Assembly: GCA_964616545.1 (NCBI GenBank)
Contig: CAZTUA010000027.1
Location: forward strand, 1-64,000
Direction: 5' to 3'
DNA: 64,000 bases
From: JAQVEM01 sp964616545
GTDB lineage: Bacteria > Actinomycetota > Humimicrobiia > Humimicrobiales > Humimicrobiaceae
Position numbers and translations under genes: made by a program. How positions within the stretch are numbered: the stretch's first letter is position 1; each line of letters begins with the position of its first letter. Positions 33,485-43,384 of the stretch are shown here, piece after piece. Under the pieces are notes generated by a model, which was given only the letters and a program-made list of their open reading frames with translations, searched no databases and was not told where the DNA came from.

Positions 33485-35617
33485 ATGGGAATTACAATAA
33501 GTAAAATATCAGTAAAAAACCTTGGCCCCATTAAAAACTTCTCGGCTGGCTTTGGTATTTTTAATCTTATATACAGCAAGAATGAAAGAGGAAAAACTTT
33601 TCTCACAGAGTTTATAATCCGCTGCCTTTTTAAAAACATAAGCCGCTGGAGCTATTTAAGAGAAGGCGGAAGAGGTAAGGTTACAATCACAGGACTGGAA
33701 AAACAACCCGTTGATTTTACCCTGCACTCCAGAGAAAAGATGGAAGATTACTGGGAAAGTTCCGAAAAAGGTCTCCCCTTTTCAATGCCAAAACTGCTTA
33801 TTGCAAGAGGCGGCGAAGCGGGAATTGAGGACGGTGAAGGCGTAAGTAAATTTTTAATAAAGGAGGTGCTGTCGGGCATAAATATTCTGGATAAAATTGA
33901 CAGTGACAGCAATATTTCAAAAACAGTAAAAAAAGCAGAAATAATTAATAACCAGCTTATTATATCCAGAACTGGCGAAGGTAAAAATTACAACGATGCC
34001 AGGGAAGAGCTTAACAGCATTGAAAGGCAGTTTGATGAAATAGAAAATGAATATGCGCGCGGGTTAATTAAAACCTGTAAAATTGAAGAAAAAGCCCTTC
34101 AGGATAGACTCGCCCGTCTGGAAAGGGCAAAGAGACATCTTGCATATCTTATTTCGGAAAGAATCAAAAAGTTAAATGAAAAACTCAATAATGTTCCGGA
34201 GGATGAACTGGCAAAAACGGAAAATGAACTTTCAATATTTAGAAGCAAACAGGATGCATACAGCCAGCTTGAAGAAGAGTATAAAACCGCACTTGAGAAA
34301 AGTAAAGACCACGACTGGCTGGAAAGCGCTCTTTCATATTATAAAGAACTGATTTCTAAAACTGTTAAAGAACCAGGCAAATTACCGCTTGTCCTGTTCG
34401 GTATTTTTGCTGCCTCAGGGCTGGTAATGGCCGCACTGATTATTTTCCGGTATAAGAGTATTTCAACCTTCAGTATTGTACTTTATGCCGGAATTATATG
34501 TTTTTGTTTGCTTGCAGTTGTTGTATTTTCTCTTATAAATGTTAAAAAAATAACTGATTTTACAAGACAGACCGGCAAGAATGAAGAGTTAGATAAAATT
34601 AAAAAGGAATTTAAAAAAAGAACAGGCATGGAACTTACAGATATATCACTTCTTGAATCAACGCTGAACAGACAGAGAGAATCGACCAGCAGATCAGCGT
34701 TACTGGAGAACCAGATTTCTTCCCTTAATAAAGAGCTAAAAGAGCGGCACTTCCTTATTAAAAGAAAAACCGAAAGTTTTTACACCGGTAAGATAGATGA
34801 AGCGGACTGGGAAGAATTAATCAGGCAATTAAAACAGAATAATAAAAACATAAATAGCCAGATTGATAGTGAGAAAGAAGAACTTTATAAACTTGATGTA
34901 CCTGTAGAGGAATACATCTCAGAGGATACCGGAATTAAGTACAGCCAGGAGGAGTATGAAAAGGTTAAATCAGCTCTTGAAGATAAACGGAATGAAATCA
35001 AGAACACAGAAGATATGATTCAAAATTTAAAATACAGGATATGCGATAAAACAAAAGATGACCCCGGTATTGAATGGGAGGAACTTATTGAAAATCTCCG
35101 CAGAAAAAGGCAGGAAGCACAGGATTTGCTAAAAGAAATTTCTGCCAGTATTATAGCCGGGCTCACTGTTCACAGGGTTGTCTCCGGGCTGCGTGAAGAA
35201 GAAGACCTGAAAATAAAAGAAGGCCTTCAGTCAGAGACAGTGATAAAACCCTTAAAAGACATCACGCAGAGATACACCGGTCTTGACATTGATAACGGAA
35301 ACCTCATTATTTCGGACCCGTATGATAATTTCAGCATAAGAGATTTGAGCACAGGTGCCAGGGAACAGGTAATGCTGGCACTGAGAATTGGGTTTACACG
35401 TAAATTATTGAAAAAAGATTCCCTCTTCCTGATTCTTGACGATGCATTCCAGCATTCAGACTGGGAAAAACGTGAAATTCTTATAGAGAAGCTTGCAGAT
35501 ATTGCTAAAAATGGCTGGCAGATAGTTTATATGACGATGGATGACCATATAAAAGGCCTGTTTGAAAGAACAGGTAAAAAGTTTAAGAAAGGCCGGTATA
35601 AAAGCTTTGAGCTGTAG
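33485..35617 (+). CDS. Rad50/YhaN-like ATPase with membrane hairpin
   Basis: 710 residues. The Walker A-type loop YSKNERGKT (30-38) stands at the N terminus. Two coiled-coil arms (about 170-290 and 355-560) are separated by two hydrophobic segments (about 300-322 and 328-352) instead of a zinc hook. The C-terminal part has the signature DLSTGAREQVMLALR (about 620-634) and Walker B LFLILDDAF. This arrangement fits the YhaN group of SMC-like ATPases that pair with a phosphoesterase. The membrane hairpin should tether the complex to the cytoplasmic membrane. It is shorter than Bacillus YhaN. Confidence 0.88.
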   Translation: MGITISKISVKNLGPIKNFSAGFGIFNLIYSKNERGKTFLTEFIIRCLFKNISRWSYLREGGRGKVTITGLEKQPVDFTLHSREKMEDYWESSEKGLPFSMPKLLIARGGEAGIEDGEGVSKFLIKEVLSGINILDKIDSDSNISKTVKKAEIINNQLIISRTGEGKNYNDAREELNSIERQFDEIENEYARGLIKTCKIEEKALQDRLARLERAKRHLAYLISERIKKLNEKLNNVPEDELAKTENELSIFRSKQDAYSQLEEEYKTALEKSKDHDWLESALSYYKELISKTVKEPGKLPLVLFGIFAASGLVMAALIIFRYKSISTFSIVLYAGIICFCLLAVVVFSLINVKKITDFTRQTGKNEELDKIKKEFKKRTGMELTDISLLESTLNRQRESTSRSALLENQISSLNKELKERHFLIKRKTESFYTGKIDEADWEELIRQLKQNNKNINSQIDSEKEELYKLDVPVEEYISEDTGIKYSQEEYEKVKSALEDKRNEIKNTEDMIQNLKYRICDKTKDDPGIEWEELIENLRRKRQEAQDLLKEISASIIAGLTVHRVVSGLREEEDLKIKEGLQSETVIKPLKDITQRYTGLDIDNGNLIISDPYDNFSIRDLSTGAREQVMLALRIGFTRKLLKKDSLFLILDDAFQHSDWEKREILIEKLADIAKNGWQIVYMTMDDHIKGLFERTGKKFKKGRYKSFEL

Positions 35618-35639
35618 TACCGGTAGAGCTCCGGCCCTG

Positions 35640-36503
35640 TTAAGAAACAGTAATTTTTTCTTCCCGTGTTCCACTATCTTTTTTTACATTGGATAATTCA
35701 ATAAGCCTGTTGTGGGGGCAGGCCTTAATGCACTCGCCGCAGAGAATACATTTTGTAAAATCGAATTCCGGAATAGCTTTTTCTTCGTTCCAGATAATAG
35801 CATCGTTCTCGCAGGCTTTGAAGCATTTCTTGCAATGCAGGCATCCCATGTCACATTTCTCTCTTCCGGGAATGTTTCTGAGCGGCTGATAGCTGCATAG
35901 ATAAACTATATTTGAATCTGCCGGTACAAGCTTGATTATATTTCTGGGGCATACTTCTACGCAGATACCGCAGCCTGTACATTTATCCGGATCTATTACT
36001 GCCACATTCATCTCCTCATCAATAGATATGGCGTCATTTGGACAGACAGAAACACAATCTCCTAATCCAAGACAACCATAAGGGCACCTTTTATACCCTC
36101 CAATAAGGCCAGCTGCAGCCCTGCAGGTTTTAACACCTGTGTAGTCACCAATGACGCCGGAGTTACCATAACAATGAACCACCGCTTTCTTCTTAATTGC
36201 AGAAGGGTCTATTTCAATATCCAGCACTTTTCCTAGTTCCTCGAGCATTTCGGGCTCCTGCAGTATGGTTGCGCATGTATTCGTAAAGAAGGTATCTTTG
36301 TCTTTTGCAAGAGCCTGGGCATAAGCAAAACATCCCGGAAAACCGCAGGCGCCGCAATTCATACCCGGTAAATACTTTGAAATTTCTTCTGCTTTTTTAA
36401 GCATTTCAGGCTCTCTGGGAAGAAACCTGTTTACGAGAAAAATAAGAATCCCGCAAATGATTCCTATTGAGCTTAAAATTATAATAATCAAACCTGTGCT
36501 CAT
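35640..36503 (-). CDS. rnfB: Rnf complex subunit B
   Basis: 287 residues. An N-terminal membrane helix is followed by a [4Fe-4S] domain with MNCGACGFPGCFAYA, then two ferredoxin-type motifs (CTGCGICVEVCP and CILCGECIKACP) and further Cys clusters (CLHCKKCFKAC). RnfB takes electrons from reduced ferredoxin. It is the last gene of the operon, order rnfCDGEAB, as in clostridia. Confidence 0.96.
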   Translation of the reverse strand: MSTGLIIIILSSIGIICGILIFLVNRFLPREPEMLKKAEEISKYLPGMNCGACGFPGCFAYAQALAKDKDTFFTNTCATILQEPEMLEELGKVLDIEIDPSAIKKKAVVHCYGNSGVIGDYTGVKTCRAAAGLIGGYKRCPYGCLGLGDCVSVCPNDAISIDEEMNVAVIDPDKCTGCGICVEVCPRNIIKLVPADSNIVYLCSYQPLRNIPGREKCDMGCLHCKKCFKACENDAIIWNEEKAIPEFDFTKCILCGECIKACPHNRLIELSNVKKDSGTREEKITVS

Positions 36504-36556
36504 AATTAAATATCCTTTAAAACTTTAAAAAACCTCTTTTTTTATGAATGTATTTT

Positions 36557-37132
36557 CTATACTATCCCGCTGAATCCAATAAATGCCAGAGCCAGAAGTG
36601 CTGCCGTTATAAAGGCTGCGGGAAGCCCCTTCATGGACACAGGCAGGTCGCTCTGGTCCAGTTTTTCCCTTATGCCCGACATCATAATCAGTACCAGGGT
36701 AAAGCCAACACCTGCCCCAAGGGCGCTAACGGTACTTTCTAGAATTGAATAGTTCTCTGAAGAATTTATTAGCGTTATACCCAGTACGGCACAGTTGGTC
36801 GTAATCAGGGGAAGGTAAATTCCCAGTGCGTTATACAGTATTATATTTGTCCTTTTTATAACTAATTCTACCATCTGCACAAGTGACGCTATAACCAGTA
36901 TATATATTACGATATTCATAAATTCCACTTCATATGGGACCAGAATATAATTGTAAATAACCGAAGTTGCAATAGAAGCAATGAGCATAACAAGTGTTAC
37001 TGCAAGACCCATGCTGAATGCATTGGATAATTTCCTTGATACGCCAAAAAACGGGCACAGTCCAAGGAACTTGGTAAGAACCATATTATTTACAAGTACC
37101 ATTGCCACAAATATTGTCAGCATGTTATTCAT
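36557..37132 (-). CDS. rnfA: Rnf complex subunit A
   Basis: 191 residues with six membrane segments and the conserved LVNNMVLTKFLGLCPFFGVS. RnfA and RnfE form a symmetric membrane pair holding an Fe-S centre and the ion path. It overlaps the end of rnfE by eight bases. Confidence 0.96.
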   Translation of the reverse strand: MNNMLTIFVAMVLVNNMVLTKFLGLCPFFGVSRKLSNAFSMGLAVTLVMLIASIATSVIYNYILVPYEVEFMNIVIYILVIASLVQMVELVIKRTNIILYNALGIYLPLITTNCAVLGITLINSSENYSILESTVSALGAGVGFTLVLIMMSGIREKLDQSDLPVSMKGLPAAFITAALLALAFIGFSGIV

Positions 37133-37787
37133 TATCTATCACCCCTGCCCATTTAAATATTGCAAGAAGAACTCCTATAACCAGAAAAGCTCCGGGTGGA
37201 GAAACAAAGAATGCCAGTGGATGGGAAGACAGGCCTGGCAGCTTAAACAGCTGAATTTGGAATATTTTCAGAGCTCCGGTTCCCAGAATTTCCCTTATAA
37301 ATGAAATTATTATAAGAGCAACAGTAAAGCCCAGCCCTATGCCCAGTGCATCGGCAATGGAAGGAATTATTGGATTCTTGGAAGCAAATACTTCTGCTCT
37401 TCCAAGAATAATACAATTCACCACAATAAGGGGGAGATAAATCCCGAGAGATTCATAAAGCGGCGGTATATATGCCTCAAACACAAGACTTAAAATAGTA
37501 ACAAATGTGGCTATCACGACTATAAAAACAGGGATTCTTACAAGAGGAGGTATTGCTTTCCTCAGAGCAGCTATTATAATATTTGCACACAGAAGCACGA
37601 ATATAACTCCCGCACTCATTCCCAGTGCATTTGTAACAGTATTTGTGATTGCCAGGGTCGGGCATAATCCCAGAGTGAGTATGAACACCGGATTTGATAT
37701 AATGATTCCCTTCACCAGCTCTTTCCAGAAACCTTTTTTACTCTCTTTTTTAAATGCACACCCGCTTTTTTTATTCTCGTTATTCAT
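37125..37787 (-). CDS. rnfE: Rnf complex subunit E
   Basis: 220 residues. Six membrane segments and the family motif NPVFILTLGLCPTLAIT near residue 32, with GLGFTVALIIISFIRE near the end. It is homologous to RnfA. It overlaps rnfA and follows rnfG by 49 bases. Confidence 0.96.
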   Translation of the reverse strand: MNNENKKSGCAFKKESKKGFWKELVKGIIISNPVFILTLGLCPTLAITNTVTNALGMSAGVIFVLLCANIIIAALRKAIPPLVRIPVFIVVIATFVTILSLVFEAYIPPLYESLGIYLPLIVVNCIILGRAEVFASKNPIIPSIADALGIGLGFTVALIIISFIREILGTGALKIFQIQLFKLPGLSSHPLAFFVSPPGAFLVIGVLLAIFKWAGVIDNE

Positions 37788-37836
37788 TTTCTTTATCTAT
37801 ATCTTATTCCTTTTTTAGGGGATAATTACGCCGGTA

Positions 37837-38370
37837 TTATTTCTCCAGACTCTCTGCTATTTCGGTCATTTTTTCTTTAACGGCATTAACAACAGCTCTT
37901 GAACTCACAGTGGCTCCGGTTATTGCATCTATTTTACCACCCTCGGGCTTCAGGGCAATATCAGATGCCTGTAGGCCCTTAAACTGGTCGGTAAACGAAC
38001 TCTCTGTTATCTTCGAGCCAAGTCCCGGGGTTTCGGTATGTGATAGTATTGATATACCCGCAATCTCAAAATTCTCATTCAGCCCGGCAAATATCTCTAT
38101 ATTTCCGCCGTAACCGCTCCCCCTGGTTGAAAAACCATAACCTTTTTTTTCACCATCTTCATATATAACATATATTTCATCTTCAATCTCAAAATCCGTC
38201 ATCCCGGGAAAAATATTTTCAAGAATGCCTTTAACTTCCTCTGCTTTCCTGGTTTCGATTACGGAAGAGGTTAGACTATTAACCATCATCAGCAGAGCTA
38301 CAGAAATCGTAACAACTACTGCCAGAAATATAACAGGATATGCTTTATTTGATAAAAATTTTTTAAGCAT
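37837..38370 (-). CDS. rnfG: Rnf complex subunit G
   Basis: 177 residues from the ATG at 38370, which overlaps the rnfD stop codon (ATGCTTAA) and has AAGAAGAG upstream. One N-terminal membrane helix is followed by an FMN-binding domain. DAITGATVSS (Thr154) is the site where ApbE attaches FMN through phosphoester linkage. RnfG passes electrons across the membrane outside face. Confidence 0.95.
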   Translation of the reverse strand: MLKKFLSNKAYPVIFLAVVVTISVALLMMVNSLTSSVIETRKAEEVKGILENIFPGMTDFEIEDEIYVIYEDGEKKGYGFSTRGSGYGGNIEIFAGLNENFEIAGISILSHTETPGLGSKITESSFTDQFKGLQASDIALKPEGGKIDAITGATVSSRAVVNAVKEKMTEIAESLEK

Positions 38371-39310
38371 TTTTACTCTTCTTATAAAAACCAAATGGCT
38401 TTACCCTTACATATTTATCTATAAGAGGGGCAAAAGCATTCATAATAAGTATTGAAAAAGCAACTCCTTCGGGCAGGCTGCCAAAATTTCTTATAAGCAC
38501 TGTCAGTATTCCCAGCCCCAATCCGAATATAACTTTTCCGTTTTTTGTTACCGGTGAAGTCACATAATCTGTTGCCATAAAGAATGCGCCTATCAGGAGC
38601 CCCCCTGCCATAATCTGGAACAGCACATCTTTTCCCATTATAAAAGAACCCAGTGCCACAGTTGCTATATAGATTACAGGAATTCTCCAGTCTATTATCC
38701 TGAACAATATAAGCAGCAATCCGCCAATCAGTATAAACATTGCTGATGTTTCCCCCAGCGAGCCTCCGGTGTTCCCAAAAAATAAATCTTTATATAATGC
38801 AAGTTTATCCAGCTGATAGGTAAAACTATCACTCAGCGGAGTTGCGCCCGTTATAGCATCATAATTAAAATGAGGCGGCAGCACCCAGGCTGTCATCTCT
38901 TCAGAAAAGCATACTGATAAAAACGCCCTTCCTGCAAGAGCCGGATTAAAAATGTTGTATCCCAGTCCGCCAAAAGCTTCTTTTACCACAGCGATTGCAA
39001 AAAATGACCCTACAACAGCCATCCATAGCGGTAACCTTGGCGGAAGTGTCAGAGCAAAAAGGAGTCCTGTTATTACCGCACTCCCATCCATAATAAATCT
39101 TTTTCGTCTGAGTTTTTTTATAATAAACTCGGTCAGTACCGCCGTTACTATACTTACAAGTATTAAATAAATCGCATAATATCCAAAATAATAAATGCTC
39201 GCACCGGCAGGAAATAGAAGAGCCGCTACCACCATATACATTATCTTACTCGTAGAAAAACTTTTCCATATATGTGGTGAATGAGAAATTAATATTTTAT
39301 CTTCTTCCAA
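38363..39310 (-). CDS. rnfD: Rnf complex subunit D
   Basis: 315 residues, about nine membrane segments. DAITGATPLS (Thr157) is a flavinylation motif like that of RnfG. GLGYNIFNPALAGRAFLSV is a family hallmark. RnfD couples electron flow to Na+ or H+ transport. The start is TTG after AAAGGAG. Confidence 0.95.
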   Translation of the reverse strand: MEEDKILISHSPHIWKSFSTSKIMYMVVAALLFPAGASIYYFGYYAIYLILVSIVTAVLTEFIIKKLRRKRFIMDGSAVITGLLFALTLPPRLPLWMAVVGSFFAIAVVKEAFGGLGYNIFNPALAGRAFLSVCFSEEMTAWVLPPHFNYDAITGATPLSDSFTYQLDKLALYKDLFFGNTGGSLGETSAMFILIGGLLLILFRIIDWRIPVIYIATVALGSFIMGKDVLFQIMAGGLLIGAFFMATDYVTSPVTKNGKVIFGLGLGILTVLIRNFGSLPEGVAFSILIMNAFAPLIDKYVRVKPFGFYKKSKNA

Positions 39311-39325
39311 TATTCTCCTTTAATG

Positions 39326-40693
39326 CTATTTCTTTTTTGCTTTTTCCGCCAGTGCGCTTTTAGCGGTTTTTATATATCCCACAATAGGAATATTTGCAGG
39401 ACAGACATAGGCACATGAACCGCATTCAATACAATTATCTATGTAATAACTTTTGCAATTATCATAATCTCCGTTTTTTACGTTCCTGACATATGCCAGA
39501 GGCATAAGATTCATGGGGCAAATATTCACGCATCTGCCGCAATTTATACAGTTCTGTTCATCCTGGATTTTCCTTTTTATAACAAGTACGCAATTTGTTC
39601 CTTTGGTTACGGGAAAATCAGTATTTGCAATAGAAATGCCCATCATGGGACCCCCCGTAATTATGCTGTTTATTTCATCTCTGTAACCGCCGCACTTTTC
39701 AATAAGCGAGCCTATGTTTACGCCAAGTCTTACCTGTAAGTTTTTTGGATTCGTGATTATACCCGTCACTGTGACCACTCTTTCTATAAGCGGTTTGCCC
39801 TCAATTACAGCTTTATATATTGATTGAGAAGTTGCAACATTATTGACTATAACACCGACATCCATTGGGAGCCCGCCCATTGGAACAACTCTGCCGGTTA
39901 TGGTTTTTATCAATGATTTCTCGGCCCCCATTGGATATTGAGACTTTAGTGATACTATCTTAAACAAATTGCCAAAACCTACCCTTGCTATAAGCTCCTC
40001 CAGATTCCTCATGGCATCTTTCTTGTTATCTTCTATTGCTATATAAATATTACCAGGGGAAAGGATTCTGTTTATGATATAAAGCCCCATTATAACTTCG
40101 CTGCCCTTTTCAAGCATAATTCTATGGTCTGAAGTTATAAAAGGCTCGCATTCGCATCCATTTAAAATGAGCGTATCAATTTTTTTATCCGGGGGCGGGT
40201 TTAATTTTACATGAGTGGGAAATGTTGCTCCTCCCAGACCAACAATTCCGGCTTCCCTGATTTTATCAAGCATTTCCTTTGTATCAATGGAATCTATTAT
40301 CCGCTTCAGCTCTAAAAAGTTCCCTGATTCTTCAATATCAGACAATTTTGTCAGGCTAACCCATGAATCTTTCCCATCAGATTCAATCATGGCAGCATCC
40401 ATTGTTTTACCGGTAACAGGGTTAACCATTTTTATTATTCTGGTAACTTTTCCTGAAACTGAAGAATGAATGGGAGCTGATACATAACTTTTTGAGTCGG
40501 CTATTTTCTGTCCCGTTTTAACTTCGTCTCCCCTGCCAACCAAAAATTCACATGGGGCACCAATACTCTGCTGGAGCGGGAGAATAACTTTTTCAGGTAT
40601 CGGGAAAGCTTCGATGGATTTTTCGTCAGTGATTTTATTCTCGGGTAGAGAAAGACCCGTAAATGCACTTTTCCTCTTAATAATAATATTCAT
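39326..40693 (-). CDS. rnfC: Rnf complex subunit C
   Basis: 455 residues. The NADH/FMN-binding Rossmann-like part includes GIVGLGGATFPTHVKL, followed by an SLBB-type domain and two ferredoxin motifs, CINCGRCVNICP and CIECGSCAYVCP, close to the C terminus. It is the peripheral subunit that reduces NAD+. It lacks the long Ala/Lys-rich tail of some proteobacterial RnfC proteins. Confidence 0.95.
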   Translation of the reverse strand: MNIIIKRKSAFTGLSLPENKITDEKSIEAFPIPEKVILPLQQSIGAPCEFLVGRGDEVKTGQKIADSKSYVSAPIHSSVSGKVTRIIKMVNPVTGKTMDAAMIESDGKDSWVSLTKLSDIEESGNFLELKRIIDSIDTKEMLDKIREAGIVGLGGATFPTHVKLNPPPDKKIDTLILNGCECEPFITSDHRIMLEKGSEVIMGLYIINRILSPGNIYIAIEDNKKDAMRNLEELIARVGFGNLFKIVSLKSQYPMGAEKSLIKTITGRVVPMGGLPMDVGVIVNNVATSQSIYKAVIEGKPLIERVVTVTGIITNPKNLQVRLGVNIGSLIEKCGGYRDEINSIITGGPMMGISIANTDFPVTKGTNCVLVIKRKIQDEQNCINCGRCVNICPMNLMPLAYVRNVKNGDYDNCKSYYIDNCIECGSCAYVCPANIPIVGYIKTAKSALAEKAKKK

Positions 40694-40728
40694 ATTAGAT
40701 TTAAAAAAAGTAAAACTAAAAAGTAATT

Positions 40729-41775
40729 TTACTTATTATATTCTAAAAGTCCAGAAGATTCATGAATTTTACCCTGCGAATCTATTACCAGTGCCTCAAT
40801 TTCATCAAGCGATTCGATCAGCTTCATCCCATCGCTGGCTCCCATTACGAAAACGGCGGTGGCAAGGATATCGGCCTCCATACAGCTGCCGGCTATTATT
40901 GTTACGCTTTTACAGCCATCTGCAGAATATCCGGTCCTCGGGTTCATTATATGGTGCACCTTTTTTTCAAGGTCATAATAACGGTGGTATCCTCCGGAAG
41001 TCGTCACTGCTCTGTCAGTAACAGAAAAAACCATAACAGGCTCGATATCAGATTCTTCTTTATCTTCCCCTGCCACGTCATCCGGGTTTTCCAGCTCAAC
41101 CGTCCATTTTTCCCCATCGGGCTTTACTCCCATAGTATATAAATCTCCACCTGCGTTAATAAGACAGGATTCAATTCCGGATTCTTTTATTTTTTCAATT
41201 GCTTTATCTACTGCATATCCTTTGGCTATGCCTCCAAACGTAACAGCCATTCCCTCTGTTTTAAATTCTATTTTACTATCACTGATACTTATTTTATCGG
41301 AACCGATTATTTCAAGCGTTTCAGCTATTTTTTGTTCCTGAACTTCTTCACTTTCTTTCCACAGCCCGGCGCCCCATAAATCAAGCAGAGGCTGGACAGT
41401 TATATCAAAACATCCGCCGGTAATATCATAATAGTCAACCGATGTATTTATAAGATTCAGGAATTCAGGTGAAGGGTTATCGATATATCCGTTTTTATTT
41501 AAAAACGAAGCTTCACTGTTCTCATCATAAATTGAAGCCATATTTTCAATTTCTTTTATTTTCTCAAAGGCCGCATTTATTGCATTATTTCCCGTCTCTT
41601 TATCTGAATATACGACTATATTTACATAAGTTCCCATCATCTCTCTTGTTTCTTCAATCCTATCTATAGTTTTAAATTTGCAGGAACCAAGTGGCAGAAG
41701 CATAAAAATAAAAATAAAAAAAATACCTGCAATAGCAAACGACTTTAATTTTCTTCCAGAAAAAAATTCACTCAT
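40729..41775 (-). CDS. apbE: FAD:protein FMN transferase, lipoprotein
   Basis: 348 residues from the ATG at 41775 after GGAGGAG; an upstream in-frame ATG would overlap that site. A signal peptide ends in a lipobox-like LPLGSC. ApbE motifs are MMGTYVNIVVYSD, FGGIAKGYAVDKA, INAGGDLYTMG, TSGGYHRYY and HHIMNPRTGY. It transfers FMN from FAD to Thr in RnfG and RnfD. It heads the rnf operon, 35 bases before rnfC. A short acidic insertion near residue 245 is unusual but lies outside the motifs. Confidence 0.95.
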   Translation of the reverse strand: MSEFFSGRKLKSFAIAGIFFIFIFMLLPLGSCKFKTIDRIEETREMMGTYVNIVVYSDKETGNNAINAAFEKIKEIENMASIYDENSEASFLNKNGYIDNPSPEFLNLINTSVDYYDITGGCFDITVQPLLDLWGAGLWKESEEVQEQKIAETLEIIGSDKISISDSKIEFKTEGMAVTFGGIAKGYAVDKAIEKIKESGIESCLINAGGDLYTMGVKPDGEKWTVELENPDDVAGEDKEESDIEPVMVFSVTDRAVTTSGGYHRYYDLEKKVHHIMNPRTGYSADGCKSVTIIAGSCMEADILATAVFVMGASDGMKLIESLDEIEALVIDSQGKIHESSGLLEYNK

Positions 41776-41894
41776 GTTCTCCTCCAGCAATAGATATTAG
41801 TTTATTATTATTATCGTTGTTTTTTTCTATTTATCGTTATTGTTTTTTGAAATCTGTTTTATAATACTGTTTTAGTTTTTTATATTTAATAGAT

Positions 41895-43268
41895 TTAATA
41901 GCCTCTATACAGTCCGTCCTGTAATTTCCTTAGTTTAACAACCTGCGAACCTTCAACCAGTTTCACATCATTATATTTTATCGGCTGGTCTTTTTGTATA
42001 TTTTCCTTTAAAATACATCCTTCTGAAATTCCAATGGGCAGCAGATTTTTCTTCCTTGCTTTTGTGTATTCTTCAATAAGGCCGTAAACCGTATATTTGC
42101 CTATACCGTCTATCATTTCTCCTGCACTCAAATCCTTTTTGGCCACAGTTATAACTTCAGAAATCATGCCATAATCCGGAGTAATAGTCGGCTCACCATA
42201 AAAATATGCCAGAGCGATAGATAACGGAGTTTCAATACTGGTCAGATGATAAGGCCTGTAAAGTAAATAATATGGGCCTTCGCCCAGGTTTAGATATTTT
42301 AGATCGGCTTTTATCATTTTGTTCTCCGTTGAATAGATAAGAAAAACACCAGGGGCAAGATCTCCTATTGCAAAGTCTACCACTCCTTTTCTGGATAATA
42401 TGCCGCCGTCAGTTTTCAATCTGAATACATCCAGCAAATCTTTAATATCGGCCTTCGGACCGTGCATTCCTCTGCAATCCGGCAACAGGCCAGTAGAATT
42501 TGAAAGACAGGCCATTTCTACCATTGATTTTGTGCCGTCCACAAAGGAAGTCATCATGGTAGGGCTCGAACCTTTGCTTTCTGCATAATCTTTTAGTGTG
42601 GTAGGATTTGCATAACAGTCAAGCGGATTATTCTTGCCTTTCCCTGCAGCAACTACCTCAAGACCGAGCGTGTATGCAAAATTATACAGCTCTTTAAGGG
42701 CAGCGGGCTCATCTCCTGCGGATACTGTATACATAACCCCGGCATCATCTGCCATTTTCTTCAGCACGGGCCCGATAGTAGCGTCTGCCTCTACATTGAG
42801 AGTTACTATATTTTTTTTTGATATAATAGCATTTGATACTATAAACGCTCCTGCTTCGGGGCTCCCCGTTGCATCCACTACAACGTCCACATTATCAAGA
42901 ACAAAAAGTATTGAAAGATTGTCTGCGACAATCAGCTTATTCTCCGCGGCAAACCTGTTTATTGTTTTCCTGGCCTCTTCATCCGGAGTATCATTTTCCA
43001 GGATAATTTTAGTTATATTGCTGTGCTCAGAGCTCAACTTTTTACTGCCCTCAACTATTACAATTTCGCTTTCATCTATATCCAGTTCTTTCATGATATC
43101 CATAATTCTTGACGCATTCCTGTTTACCACTGCAACAACCTGCATTCCATCCAGTTCTCTTAAATGCGACACAAGTCCTCTGCCCATCTGCCCCACTCCA
43201 ACTATAGCAATCTTAATGGACTTTCCATCTTTATGGAGATTCCTTAATTTTTTACCGAGTTCTAGCAT
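41895..43268 (-). CDS. homoserine-dehydrogenase-like oxidoreductase with SAF domain (COG4091)
   Basis: 457 residues. An N-terminal Rossmann fold (KIAIVGVGQMGRGLVSHL) and a central catalytic region with VVDATGSPEAG and VSAGDEPAALKELY are followed by a C-terminal SAF-type domain (VAKKDLSAGEMIDGIG and SEGCILKENIQKDQPI). Members are NAD(P)-dependent enzymes of sugar-acid and tetrose catabolism or of unknown function. The substrate cannot be told. AGAGG precedes the ATG. It is separated from apbE by about 120 bases and may be transcribed alone. Confidence 0.8.
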   Translation of the reverse strand: MLELGKKLRNLHKDGKSIKIAIVGVGQMGRGLVSHLRELDGMQVVAVVNRNASRIMDIMKELDIDESEIVIVEGSKKLSSEHSNITKIILENDTPDEEARKTINRFAAENKLIVADNLSILFVLDNVDVVVDATGSPEAGAFIVSNAIISKKNIVTLNVEADATIGPVLKKMADDAGVMYTVSAGDEPAALKELYNFAYTLGLEVVAAGKGKNNPLDCYANPTTLKDYAESKGSSPTMMTSFVDGTKSMVEMACLSNSTGLLPDCRGMHGPKADIKDLLDVFRLKTDGGILSRKGVVDFAIGDLAPGVFLIYSTENKMIKADLKYLNLGEGPYYLLYRPYHLTSIETPLSIALAYFYGEPTITPDYGMISEVITVAKKDLSAGEMIDGIGKYTVYGLIEEYTKARKKNLLPIGISEGCILKENIQKDQPIKYNDVKLVEGSQVVKLRKLQDGLYRGY

Positions 43269-43384
43269 AAATGCCTCTTAACAGTCCCTTAAGAAAAAAA
43301 TAATAAAAATAATTTAAAGCAAACAGAAACTATTATATTATATCCCGGTATATCCACAAACAATAATTTTCTTTACGTGACACT

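Noticed and set aside
33485..35617. Chromosome-segregation SMC or classical SbcC
   Set aside because: It is too short, has membrane segments instead of a hinge or CxxC zinc hook, and is paired with a phosphoesterase as in YhaO/YhaN.
42634..43281. A 215-codon plus-strand ORF opposite the SAF-domain dehydrogenase
   Set aside because: It is Ser/Thr/Ile-rich translated antisense of a well-supported gene, has no ribosome binding site and no known motif.
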